A stretch of 64,000 nt of DNA from CAUJIW01 sp963205175 (GTDB lineage Bacteria; Pseudomonadota; Alphaproteobacteria; Sphingomonadales; Sphingomonadaceae), in assembly GCA_041060555.1 (NCBI GenBank), contig JBEUDS010000013.1; one strand, written 5' to 3'. A model generated the notes under the pieces. It was not told where the DNA came from, made no database searches, and saw nothing but the letters and a program-made list of their open reading frames with translations. Each line of letters opens with the position of its first letter. Position 1 is the stretch's first letter. Shown here piece by piece: positions 15,567 to 31,389 of this stretch. A program made the translations under genes and the position numbers.

Positions 15567-16268
15567 ATGGCCAAGTTGACCAAGCGCATGCAGAAGCTGG
15601 TTCCGACCGTTGATCGGAAGAAGCTCTACTCGATCGACGAGGCGATCTCGATCGTCAAGACCAACGCGGTCGCCAAGTTTGATGAGACCATCGAGGTCGC
15701 CATCAACCTGAATGTTGATCCGCGTCACGCCGACCAGATGGTCCGCGGCGTCACCACCCTGCCCAAGGGCACCGGCAAGACCGTTCGCGTCGCCGTGTTC
15801 GCCAAGGAAGGCAAGGCGGATGAAGCCAAGGCCGCCGGTGCCGATGTCGTCGGCGCGGAGGAGCTGGTGGACGCGGTGTCGAAGGGTGAAATCAACTTCG
15901 ATCGCTGCATTGCCACGCCGGACATGATGGCGCTGCTGGGCCGCGTCGCCAAGATCCTCGGCCCCAAGGGCCTGATGCCGAACCCGAAGCTCGGCACCGT
16001 GACTCCCAACGTCGCCGACGCCGTCAAGGCGGCCAAGGGCGGTCAGGTGGAGTTCCGCGTCGAGAAGGCGGGCATCATCCACGCCCGCCTCGGCAAGGCG
16101 AGCTTCGCGGCGGAAGATCTGCGCGCGAACTTCGATGCCTTCGTCGATGCCATCATCAAGGCCAAGCCGTCGGGCGCCAAGGGTAAGTATCTTGAGAAGA
16201 TCGCCCTGTCGTCCAGCATGGGCCCGGGCGTGAAGGTGGATATCGCCAACGTCAGCGGCGCCATCTGA
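15567..16268 (+). CDS. rplA: 50S ribosomal protein L1
   Basis: L1 binds 23S rRNA at the mobile L1 stalk that helps eject deacylated tRNA, and in many bacteria represses its own rplKA mRNA. The 233-residue length is standard. The signature 'GRVAKILGPKGLMPNPKLGT' and the C-terminal 'SSSMGPGVKVDIANVSG' are present. It directly follows rplK. A perfect 8-bp hairpin begins 20 bp downstream and starts the L10 leader region. Confidence 0.98.
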   Translation: MAKLTKRMQKLVPTVDRKKLYSIDEAISIVKTNAVAKFDETIEVAINLNVDPRHADQMVRGVTTLPKGTGKTVRVAVFAKEGKADEAKAAGADVVGAEELVDAVSKGEINFDRCIATPDMMALLGRVAKILGPKGLMPNPKLGTVTPNVADAVKAAKGGQVEFRVEKAGIIHARLGKASFAAEDLRANFDAFVDAIIKAKPSGAKGKYLEKIALSSSMGPGVKVDIANVSGAI

Positions 16269-16287
16269 CGCTGACATGAACCGAATT

Positions 16288-16307
16288 CCCGCCGCGCGAG
16301 CGGCGGG
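16288..16307 (+). terminator. Hairpin after rplA
   Basis: CCCGCCGC (16288-16295) and GCGGCGGG (16300-16307) pair perfectly around GCGA. It sits between the rplKA and rplJL gene pairs, where partial termination or RNase processing is usual. No T-run follows, so it is more likely a processing or attenuation element. Confidence 0.5.
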
Positions 16308-16308
16308 A

Positions 16309-16480
16309 GGACGGCCGGTGCCGCCTCGCCAGAGGATCACCGGCCATCCGTCCGAGACTGCAGGCGCACGCCTTTCCCGGGAGTGCTTAAACGCCAAGCC
16401 TGCATAGACGGGGAAACGAGACTTTACGGCTCCGCGCGTGCGATGCGGGGCCGACCGCAAGAAGGCCATACGGCTCTTCG
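16309..16480 (+). ncRNA. L10 leader of rplJ-rplL
   Basis: The 321-bp gap before rplJ contains a multi-stem RNA. GGACGGCCGGTG pairs with CACCGGCC and CCGTCC further on, and TGCAGGC (16359-16365) pairs perfectly with GCCTGCA (16398-16404). Internal AAACG/GAAACGAGAC stretches resemble the kink-turn region bound by the L10-L12 complex. L10 leaders let excess L10(L12) repress rplJL translation. The stems and position are seen; the class is assigned from memory. Boundaries are approximate. Confidence 0.7.
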
Positions 16481-16589
16481 ACCGGGTGTCGGGACTGACC
16501 CCACGGACGGGCAACGGGGCTCGGAGATTATTTCCGGGTTCCAGCTCAACCGGCTGTTGGGTCTTCCGATAGCCAAACAGGAGAAGAGC

Positions 16590-17102
16590 ATGGACAGAGT
16601 CCAGAAAAAGGAGATGGTCTCCTCGCTCAACGCAACCTTCTCCGAGACGTCGGTGGTGGTGGTCGCCCGTAACAAGGGTCTGACCGTCTCCCAGGTGAAC
16701 GATCTCCGGAGAAAGATGCGGGCAGCGGGCGCCAGCTTCAAAGTGGCGAAGAACAAGCTCGCTCGCCTGGCGCTTGAGGGCACGGACTACACCGGTATCA
16801 GCGACATGCTGACCGGTCCGACCGCGCTCGGCACCTCCAAGGATCCCGTGGCCGCGGCCAAGGTGATCGTCGCTTTCGCCAAGGATAACGAGAAGCTCGA
16901 AATCGTTGGTGGCGCGATGGGGGCGACCGTCCTCGACGTCAATGGCGTGAAGGCGCTGGCCGAACTGCCGTCGCTCGATGAACTCCGGGCCAAGCTGCTC
17001 GGCCTCATCAATGCGCCGGCGACCAAGGTCGTCCGCGTCGTCAGCGAACCGGCGGCGAAGCTCGCCCGCGTGTTCGCCGCCTATGGCGATAAAGCTGCTT
17101 AA
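16590..17102 (+). CDS. rplJ: 50S ribosomal protein L10
   Basis: L10 anchors the L7/L12 dimers to the ribosome stalk. The 170-residue product starts 'MDRVQKKEMVSSLNATFSET', with an AGGAGAAG site upstream. 'VVVARNKGLTVSQVNDLRRK' and 'FKVAKNKLARLAL' are the conserved rRNA-binding blocks, and the C-terminal helix that binds L12 is present. The open frame continues upstream into the L10 leader but is not coding there. It forms a pair with rplL, 50 bp downstream, and is expected to be autoregulated through the leader. Confidence 0.97.
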   Translation: MDRVQKKEMVSSLNATFSETSVVVVARNKGLTVSQVNDLRRKMRAAGASFKVAKNKLARLALEGTDYTGISDMLTGPTALGTSKDPVAAAKVIVAFAKDNEKLEIVGGAMGATVLDVNGVKALAELPSLDELRAKLLGLINAPATKVVRVVSEPAAKLARVFAAYGDKAA

Positions 17103-17152
17103 CCTTAGAAAACTTTTTGCGGCGCCGCTGTGCGCCCATTTGGAGATGAACA

Positions 17153-17530
17153 ATGGCTGATCTTGCGAAACTGGTTGATGATCTGTCGGCGCTGACCGTG
17201 CTGGAAGCCGCCGAACTGGCGAAGATGCTCGAAGAGAAGTGGGGCGTTTCCGCCGCCGCTGCCGTCGCGGTTGCCGCGCCGGCCGCTGGTGGCGCCGCTG
17301 CGCCGGCCGCTGAAGAGAAGACCGAGTTCGACGTCGTTCTGGTGTCGGACAACGGCAAGAAGATCAACGTGATCAAGGAAGTCCGCGCGATCACCAACCT
17401 CGGTCTGACCGAAGCGAAGGCCCTCGTCGAGGGCGCGCCGAAGGCGATCAAGGAAGGCGTCAGCAAGGACGAGGCCGAGAAGATCAAGAAGCAGCTTGAG
17501 GAAGCCGGCGCGACCGTCGAACTCAAGTAA
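17153..17530 (+). CDS. rplL: 50S ribosomal protein L7/L12
   Basis: L7/L12 is the multicopy stalk protein that recruits and activates translation GTPases. The 125-residue protein has the N-terminal dimerisation domain, an alanine-rich flexible hinge ('AAAAVAVAAPAAGGAAAPAA') and the C-terminal factor-binding domain with 'KINVIKEVRAITNLGLTEAK'. Length is normal. Two hairpins lie in the 296 bp before rpoB and probably set the ratio of stalk protein to polymerase mRNA. Confidence 0.98.
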   Translation: MADLAKLVDDLSALTVLEAAELAKMLEEKWGVSAAAAVAVAAPAAGGAAAPAAEEKTEFDVVLVSDNGKKINVIKEVRAITNLGLTEAKALVEGAPKAIKEGVSKDEAEKIKKQLEEAGATVELK

Positions 17531-17559
17531 GCTTGCGCCTTCACGGCAAGTTACGGGCA

Positions 17560-17585
17560 AGGGCGGCGCCTCCGGGGGCCGCCCT
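17560..17585 (+). terminator. Attenuator hairpin after rplL
   Basis: AGGGCGGC (17560-17567) and GCCGCCCT (17578-17585) pair perfectly, followed by TTCTCTTT. It is a plausible intrinsic terminator about 30 bp beyond rplL and would reduce read-through into rpoB, as known for the enteric rplL-rpoB gap. Confidence 0.65.
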
Positions 17586-17747
17586 TTCTCTTTGGCGCCC
17601 GGTGCTGATCGCGCCGGAGCGTTTGACATGCGGAATGCGGCCCCCTATACCGCCCGCACACCCGGAGTCGATCGGGACATGGCGCGCCGTTGCGCAGCGC
17701 GCTGAACGCATGGATCGGCCCGGAACCGAAGACGCGGCAAAGCGGCG

Positions 17748-17778
17748 GCCTCCCGCTAGGGAGGCTTGCGGCTTTTTT
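17748..17778 (+). terminator. Second attenuator before rpoB
   Basis: GCCTCCC (17748-17754) and GGGAGGC (17759-17765) pair perfectly around GCTA; after a short GC stretch six T residues follow (17773-17778). It lies about 50 bp before the rpoB start. With the hairpin at 17560-17585 it makes a two-step attenuation region. Confidence 0.6.
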
Positions 17779-17826
17779 CCGCGTCCGCGCCTGTTGAGAC
17801 AGTGACGAGCGAGGACGAACACACCC

Positions 17827-21939
<4,113 letters not shown>

Positions 21940-22033
21940 GTGACGCGCCCCGTTGCGTCGTCCCGACGCGGATGACGGAGCGGGGCCTGCTCACCCTGCT
22001 GATATTTCGGCCCTGAAGCCAAGGAACAGGCGC

Positions 22034-26188
<4,155 letters not shown>

Positions 26189-26212
26189 GGCACGCCGAAC
26201 GGCATTGGCCCG

Positions 26213-26247
26213 AGAAAGCCGCCCGGTCCCGCCGGGCGGCTTTTCTC
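26213..26247 (+). terminator. Intrinsic terminator of the rpoBC operon
   Basis: AGCCGCCCGG (26217-26226) and CCGGGCGGCT (26232-26241) pair perfectly around a 5-nt loop, flanked by GAGAA and TTTCTC that extend the stem and give a T-rich tail. It lies 25 bp after the rpoC stop and closes the operon. Confidence 0.85.
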
Positions 26248-26312
26248 ATGAAGTGTCGGTGTTCGTTTGTCACTGGTCCGACTGTTTCTTTCGTTTGGTC
26301 GAGGTTCCGTCC

Positions 26313-27224
26313 ATGTCCGTTGTTGCCATCCTCGCTTCCGGCGACATGATGCCGGGTGCTGCCGATCGCAGGGTGGATGCCTGGGAAGGCGACGCGCAGG
26401 TGGCCGTGGTGGCCGCTGCGTTGGCCCGCCATGGCTACGCCACCGAACTGCGACGCTGGGATGACGCCGAGGCCGATTGGTCAGCCTATGCGGCCGCCAT
26501 CGTCTCGGTGACCTGGGATTACGCGGCCCGTCCCGACGCCTTTTTAGCCGCGCTGGAGCGCATCGCCGCCGCGACGCGGCTGGTCAATCCGCTCGAAGTC
26601 ATCCGCTGGAACATGCGCAAGACCTATTTGCGCGACATGGAGGCGCGCGGCGTCACCGTGGTGCCGACGGTATGGGTGGACGCGGCGACGCCGGCACAGG
26701 CCGCCCGTGCCTTTGCTGATTTTGCCACCGACCGACTGGTGATCAAGCCGCAGGTCGGCGCCGGCGCCTGGCGCCAGGTGCGGCTGGGCGCGGGCGATCC
26801 CTGGCCGGCGGCCGAGGCGCTGCCGCCCGGTCCGGCGATGATCCAGCCTTATCTCGCCTCGGTGGCGGCGGAGGGGGAGTACAGCTTCCTCTACTTCGGC
26901 GGCCGTTTCAGCCATGGCGTGGTCAAGCGGGCGGCGCCCGGCGACTACCGCATCCAGTCGAGCTTCGGCGGTACGACGCAGGTCTATCACCCCAGCGCCG
27001 AGGAACTGGCGGTTGGCGTGGCGGCGCTGGCGGCGGTCTCGGCGCCCTTGTTTCATGCCCGCGTCGACCTGGTGCGGCTGGACGATGGCCGGCTGGCGCT
27101 GATCGAGCTGGAGCTCATCGAGCCCTATCTCTATGTGGTCGGCGTCGCGGGTCTGGAGGATGTGCTGGCGGACGCCTGGGCGGGGCTGATCGAGACTTTC
27201 ACCCCGTCCGCGATGCCCGTATAA
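26313..27224 (+). CDS. ATP-grasp domain protein
   Basis: The 303-residue protein resembles RimK/glutathione-synthase-type ATP-grasp ligases. An N-terminal pre-ATP-grasp region ends near 'VSVTWDYAARPDAFLAALE', then come 'DRLVIKPQVGAGAWRQVRL' (ATP-binding lysine and glycine loop), 'MIQPYLASVAAEGEYSFLYF' and the C-terminal metal-binding 'RVDLVRLDDGRLALIELELI'. Such enzymes join a carboxylate to an amine with ATP. The closest remembered relatives are uncharacterised proteins and the DcsG ligase of D-cycloserine synthesis. ATG 26313 is used; the frame continues back into rpoC without coding sense. It is followed by hisS. The substrate is unknown. Confidence 0.8.
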   Translation: MSVVAILASGDMMPGAADRRVDAWEGDAQVAVVAAALARHGYATELRRWDDAEADWSAYAAAIVSVTWDYAARPDAFLAALERIAAATRLVNPLEVIRWNMRKTYLRDMEARGVTVVPTVWVDAATPAQAARAFADFATDRLVIKPQVGAGAWRQVRLGAGDPWPAAEALPPGPAMIQPYLASVAAEGEYSFLYFGGRFSHGVVKRAAPGDYRIQSSFGGTTQVYHPSAEELAVGVAALAAVSAPLFHARVDLVRLDDGRLALIELELIEPYLYVVGVAGLEDVLADAWAGLIETFTPSAMPV

Positions 27225-27252
27225 GCGGCGGCTGTTTCAGGAGTTCAAGCCG

Positions 27253-28500
27253 ATGTCGAAACTTCAGCCGGTGCGCGGCACGCGGGATCTGTTCGGGGAA
27301 GACGCCGAGCGTTTCGCCCATGTGGTGGCGACGTTCGAGCGGCTGGCTCGTGCCTATGGCTTCCGCGGCGTCGACACGCCGATTTTCGAGTTCACCGAAC
27401 TGTTCGCGCGCGGCATTGGCGAGACTACCGACATCGTGTCGAAGGAAATGTACACGTTCGAGGATCGCGGCGGCGAATCACTGACGCTGCGCCCGGAATT
27501 CACCGCCGGGCTGTGCCGGGCCTATCTGTCGAACGGCTGGCAGCAGCTCAGCCCGCTGAAGCTCGCCGCCCACGGCCCGGTGTTCCGCTACGAGCGGCCG
27601 CAAAAGGGGCGCTACCGCCAGTTCCACCAGATCGACGCCGAAATCATGGGGGTGGCCGAGCCGCAGGCGGATATCGAGCTGCTGGCGCTGGCGGCGCACC
27701 TGCTGGACGAGCTGGGGCTGGCCGGCAAGGTCCAGCTGGAGATCAACACGCTGGGCGACACGCCGAGCCGGCTGGCCTGGCGCGAGGCGCTGGTGGGCTA
27801 TTTCGGGCGCCATGAGGCGGCGCTGTCGGAGGACAGCAAGACCCGGCTGCACAAGAACCCCATGCGCATTCTCGATTCCAAGGACGAGGGCGATCGTGCG
27901 CTGGTGGCCGATGCGCCGCTGCTCGACCGCTTTCTCTCCGCCGAGGCCGGCGCGTTTTTCGAAACGGTGCTCAAAGGCCTGGAGTCGGTGGGCGTGCCCT
28001 ATGTCGTCCAGCCCCGGCTGGTGCGCGGGCTGGATTATTACTGCCACACCGCCTTCGAGTTCACGACCACCCACCTGGGCGCCCAGGGCACGGTGCTGGC
28101 CGGTGGTCGCTACGATGGTCTGATCGAACAGCTCGGCGGCCCGGCGACGCCGGCGATCGGCTGGGCCGGCGGCATCGAGCGGCTGGGCATGCTGGTCGAC
28201 CTGCCGGCGGCTCCGCGCGGACCGATCACCGTGGTGCCGATGGGCGAGGCGTCCCAGCTGGCGGCGGTCGGGCTCACGGCCCGGCTGCGGCGGGCGGGCT
28301 TCGTGGTCGAGCAGGCGTTTCGTGGCAACCTGAAGAAGCGGCTGTCGCGGGCTAGTGACATGGGTGCGCCGGCGGTGTTGATTCTCGGCGAGGACGAGCT
28401 GGCGCGCGGCGAGGTGATACTGAAGGATCTGGCGACCGGCGCCCAGCAGGCGGTGGCGCTGGACCAGGTCGAGACGGCGCTGGCCGTCTACCGGGACTGA
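27253..28500 (+). CDS. hisS: Histidyl-tRNA synthetase
   Basis: This class II synthetase charges tRNA-His. The 415-residue product starts 'MSKLQPVRGTRDLF', carries motif 2 as 'FRYERPQKGRYRQFHQIDAE' and the histidine-binding 'LVRGLDYYCHTAFEF', and ends in an anticodon-binding domain after 'RGPITVVPMGEA'. It is full-length, so it is the synthetase rather than the HisZ paralogue. An AGGAG site precedes the ATG. It is followed after 3 bp by prfA, so hisS-prfA-prmC probably form an operon. Confidence 0.97.
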   Translation: MSKLQPVRGTRDLFGEDAERFAHVVATFERLARAYGFRGVDTPIFEFTELFARGIGETTDIVSKEMYTFEDRGGESLTLRPEFTAGLCRAYLSNGWQQLSPLKLAAHGPVFRYERPQKGRYRQFHQIDAEIMGVAEPQADIELLALAAHLLDELGLAGKVQLEINTLGDTPSRLAWREALVGYFGRHEAALSEDSKTRLHKNPMRILDSKDEGDRALVADAPLLDRFLSAEAGAFFETVLKGLESVGVPYVVQPRLVRGLDYYCHTAFEFTTTHLGAQGTVLAGGRYDGLIEQLGGPATPAIGWAGGIERLGMLVDLPAAPRGPITVVPMGEASQLAAVGLTARLRRAGFVVEQAFRGNLKKRLSRASDMGAPAVLILGEDELARGEVILKDLATGAQQAVALDQVETALAVYRD

Positions 28501-28503
28501 GCG

Positions 28504-29592
28504 ATGGTCGGCATCCCACTGGCCAAGCTGGAGCGCATTCGCGCCCGTCATGCCGAGCTGTCGCATACCATGGCCGACCCTGGTCTGGCCGCCGACCGGT
28601 TCGTCAAGCTGTCGCGCGAATACGCCGAGCTGGCGCCGGTGGTGGAGGCCGCCAACGCATTGACGCGGCTGGCCGATGATATCCGGGAGGCGGAGCAGAT
28701 TCTCGCCGATCCCGGCGCCGATGCCGACATGAAGGAACTGGCGCGCGACGAACTGGACGCGGTCAAGGACCGGTTGCCGGAGGCCGAGCGCCAGCTCAAG
28801 ATCATGCTGCTGCCCAAGGACGTGGCGGACGAGAAATCGGCGATCCTCGAAATCCGCGCCGGCACCGGTGGCGATGAGGCGGCACTGTTCGCCGGTGACC
28901 TGTTCCGCATGTATTCGCGCTATGCGGAAACCCAGGGCTGGCGGGTGGAGCCGATTTCCGCCTCGCCGTCCGACATGGGCGGCTACAAGGAAGTGGTGGC
29001 CTCCATCACCGGCCAGGGGGTGTTCGCCAAGCTGAAGTTCGAATCCGGCGTGCATCGGGTGCAGCGGGTGCCGGTGACGGAGTCAGGCGGGCGCATCCAC
29101 ACCTCGGCGGCCACCGTCGCCGTGCTGCCTGAAGCGGAGGATGTCGACATCCAGATCGACGACAAGGATCTGCGCATCGACGTGTTCCGCTCGTCCGGGC
29201 CCGGCGGCCAGTCGGTCAACACCACCGATTCGGCGGTGCGCATCACACACCTGCCCACGGGGCTGGTGGTCAGCCAGCAGGATGAGAAGAGTCAGCACAA
29301 GAACAAGGCCAAGGCGCTGAAAATCCTGCGTGCCCGGCTGTACGAGATGGAACGCGAGAAAGTGGCGGCGGCGCGTGCCGACGCGCGCAAGAGCCAGGTC
29401 GGCTCCGGCGACCGTTCCGAGCGCATCCGCACCTATAATTTCCCGCAAGGGCGCGTCACCGATCACCGCATCAACCTGACGCTGCACAAGCTCGATGCGG
29501 TGCTCCAGGGCGAGGCGCTGGAGGAGCTGGTGCAGGCACTGATCGCCGAGGATCAGGCGGAGAAGCTTGCGTCGCTGGACGAGCAGGGCTGA
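28504..29592 (+). CDS. prfA: Peptide chain release factor 1
   Basis: RF1 reads UAA and UAG and triggers peptide release. The 362-residue protein has the UAG-type recognition tripeptide Pro190-Val-Thr192 in 'RVPVTESGG', which distinguishes it from RF2, and the catalytic GGQ at 234-236. The glutamine is the target of PrmC, whose gene starts immediately after the stop codon. Length and motifs are normal. Confidence 0.98.
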   Translation: MVGIPLAKLERIRARHAELSHTMADPGLAADRFVKLSREYAELAPVVEAANALTRLADDIREAEQILADPGADADMKELARDELDAVKDRLPEAERQLKIMLLPKDVADEKSAILEIRAGTGGDEAALFAGDLFRMYSRYAETQGWRVEPISASPSDMGGYKEVVASITGQGVFAKLKFESGVHRVQRVPVTESGGRIHTSAATVAVLPEAEDVDIQIDDKDLRIDVFRSSGPGGQSVNTTDSAVRITHLPTGLVVSQQDEKSQHKNKAKALKILRARLYEMEREKVAAARADARKSQVGSGDRSERIRTYNFPQGRVTDHRINLTLHKLDAVLQGEALEELVQALIAEDQAEKLASLDEQG

Positions 29593-30471
29593 ATGGGCGA
29601 GGGCGCGACCCGCAGGGCGGTTGTCCTGCGCGCGGCGGCGACGCTGGCGGCGGCCGGTATCGACCAGCCCCGGCTGGATGCCGAGGTGCTGCTGGCGGAG
29701 GCGCTGGGCCTGCCCCGCCTCGCCATGCTGGTGGACCTTGACGCGCCGGTGCCCGATGACGTGCGCGCTCGTGTCGAGGCATGGGTCGCCCGCCGGACCA
29801 TGGCCGAGCCCGTCGCCTATATTGTTGGTCATCGCGAGTTCTGGTCGCTTGATTTCACGGTCACGCCGGCGACGCTGATTCCCCGCCCCGACAGCGAGAC
29901 GCTGGTGCAGGCGGCGGTGGCCGCCTGGCCGCGCCAGACGCCACTGCGCGTGCTCGATCTGGGCACGGGCAGCGGCTGCCTGCTGCTGGCGGTGCTGCAT
30001 GAGTTCCCGCGTGCGACCGGACTGGGTGTCGATCGCAGCGCCGCGGCGTTGGCGGTCGCCGCCGGCAATGCCAGGGTGCTGGAACTTGAGGATCGGGCGA
30101 CGTTCGTTACGGGTGACTGGGGGTCGGCGATCGCCGGGCCGTTTGACTGCATCCTCGCCAACCCGCCCTACATCGCCACCGGCGAGGTTCTGGCACGCGA
30201 TGTGGCGGCCCACGAGCCGGCGACTGCCTTGTTCGCCGGCCCGGACGGGCTGGACGATTACCGGCGGATCATCCCGGACCTGCCGCGCCTGCTGGCGCCG
30301 GCGGGGCGGGCGTTTGTCGAGGTCGGCGCTACCCAGGCGGCGGCGGTGTCGGCACTGGCGCGGTCGGCCGGCCTGACGGCGGTCACGCATCCCGATCTGG
30401 CGGGGCACCCGCGCTGCGTCGAACTGAGCGGGCCGCAGAATCCCCTTGGAATGGTCGCACGAAGCGATTAG
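29593..30471 (+). CDS. prmC: Release factor glutamine methyltransferase PrmC
   Basis: PrmC (HemK) methylates the GGQ glutamine of release factors using S-adenosylmethionine. The 292 residues include an N-terminal helical domain, the SAM-binding 'VLDLGTGSGCLLLAVL' and the catalytic 'NPPY' at 190-193. It begins directly after the prfA stop codon, so enzyme and substrate are co-translated. Length is typical. Confidence is high. Confidence 0.96.
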   Translation: MGEGATRRAVVLRAAATLAAAGIDQPRLDAEVLLAEALGLPRLAMLVDLDAPVPDDVRARVEAWVARRTMAEPVAYIVGHREFWSLDFTVTPATLIPRPDSETLVQAAVAAWPRQTPLRVLDLGTGSGCLLLAVLHEFPRATGLGVDRSAAALAVAAGNARVLELEDRATFVTGDWGSAIAGPFDCILANPPYIATGEVLARDVAAHEPATALFAGPDGLDDYRRIIPDLPRLLAPAGRAFVEVGATQAAAVSALARSAGLTAVTHPDLAGHPRCVELSGPQNPLGMVARSD

Positions 30472-30609
30472 AGACAAAGGCGGACGGGGTCGATGGTCTC
30501 CCCCCTCCACCTGATTTCCGATATGGACGGATCGCAGGGAAAGGCGACGCCACTGGCGCGCCGGTAACGGGGCGAACAGCCTGAGGGCGACAGAAGAAGA
30601 ACGGAATTG

Positions 30610-31149
30610 ATGAGAAACGGTCAAGGCGGGCGTCGCAGAGGTCGCGGCGGTGGCAGCGGGCGTCAGGTCCAGACGGGCGGGCGTCCCATGGAATCCGGTG
30701 GACGCAATGACGCCCGGGTGCGTGGCAACGCCCAGCAACTGCTGGAGAAGTACAAAGGCCTGGCGCGTGACGCGGCGTCGGCCGGGGATCGTATCCTGGC
30801 CGAATATTACATGCAGCATGCCGACCATTACCATCGTGTCCTGGCGGAGTTCCGCTCCCGGTTCGAGGACAGCCGGCCGCAGCGCGAGCGCGACGGTCAG
30901 GAAGGCGATGCCGGACCGGAACCTGATCCGATTGACATCCAGCCCCAGGGATTTGCTGCTTCCGCCTCGGTGCAGACCTTCGGTGTCGAGGGTCCGGCCG
31001 CTGAGTCGGCGCCGCCCCCGGCTGAGCCCGAAGCCGGCGAGACCGAGGTCGCCGAGGTGACGCCGGCAGCCGAGGCCGACGCAGGCGAGGAGCCGCGCCG
31101 TCGCCGTCGCGGACGACCGCGCAAGACGGCAGAGCCTGCCGACGCCTGA
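30610..31149 (+). CDS. DUF4167 domain protein
   Basis: The 179-residue protein starts with a glycine/arginine-rich stretch ('MRNGQGGRRRGRGGGSGRQ') and then the conserved core 'RVRGNAQQLLEKYKGLARDA', with 'AEYYMQHADHYHRVL' after it. This is the DUF4167 domain, nearly restricted to Alphaproteobacteria. The RGG-like N-terminus, an acidic middle and a basic C-terminal patch ('EPRRRRRGRPRKT', AT-hook-like) suggest nucleic-acid binding. Function is not established in the family. A strong hairpin follows. Confidence 0.88.
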   Translation: MRNGQGGRRRGRGGGSGRQVQTGGRPMESGGRNDARVRGNAQQLLEKYKGLARDAASAGDRILAEYYMQHADHYHRVLAEFRSRFEDSRPQRERDGQEGDAGPEPDPIDIQPQGFAASASVQTFGVEGPAAESAPPPAEPEAGETEVAEVTPAAEADAGEEPRRRRRGRPRKTAEPADA

Positions 31150-31176
31150 GCCTGCCAGCCTCAGGGCAGGCGTTGA

Positions 31177-31226
31177 GACATGACAATCCCCGGCCTCTCA
31201 TTCGAGGGGCCGGGGATTGTCATGTC
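31177..31226 (+). terminator. Long perfect hairpin after DUF4167
   Basis: GACATGACAATCCCCGGCC (31177-31195) pairs perfectly over 19 bp with 31208-31226 around a 12-nt loop. A smaller hairpin (GCCTGCC 31150-31156 with GGCAGGC 31165-31171) precedes it directly after the stop. No T-run follows. It may terminate or stabilise the upstream mRNA, or be a small mobile repeat. Confidence 0.65.
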
Positions 31227-31320
31227 GGGGTCTTGTCAGCCGGCTACAATGCCGGCGGACAATCGGTAATTGGGCGTTTTCCACTGTTGTGTGGGGTCGG
31301 ACGGCCGGAAAGGTGACCGG

Positions 31321-31371
31321 CAGTCATCATTCTGCAATATTTTTGCAGTTTAACCGTCACCACATCCTCAT
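31321..31371 (+). promoter_or_regulatory. Candidate Pho-box array of the porin gene
   Basis: Five 7-mers recur in exact 11-bp phase: CAGTCAT (31321), CTGCAAT (31332), TTGCAGT (31343), CCGTCAC (31354) and TCCTCAT (31365), each with a 4-bp spacer. The PhoB consensus is CTGTCAT-N4-CTGTCAT. Unit 1 matches 6/7; units 2 and 4 match 5/7; units 3 and 5 are weak. TTTAAC at 31349-31354 would be a -10 box 10 bp after the first pair, the normal PhoB geometry. Confidence 0.6.
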
Positions 31372-31389
31372 TAGCCAGATGGTAAACAG

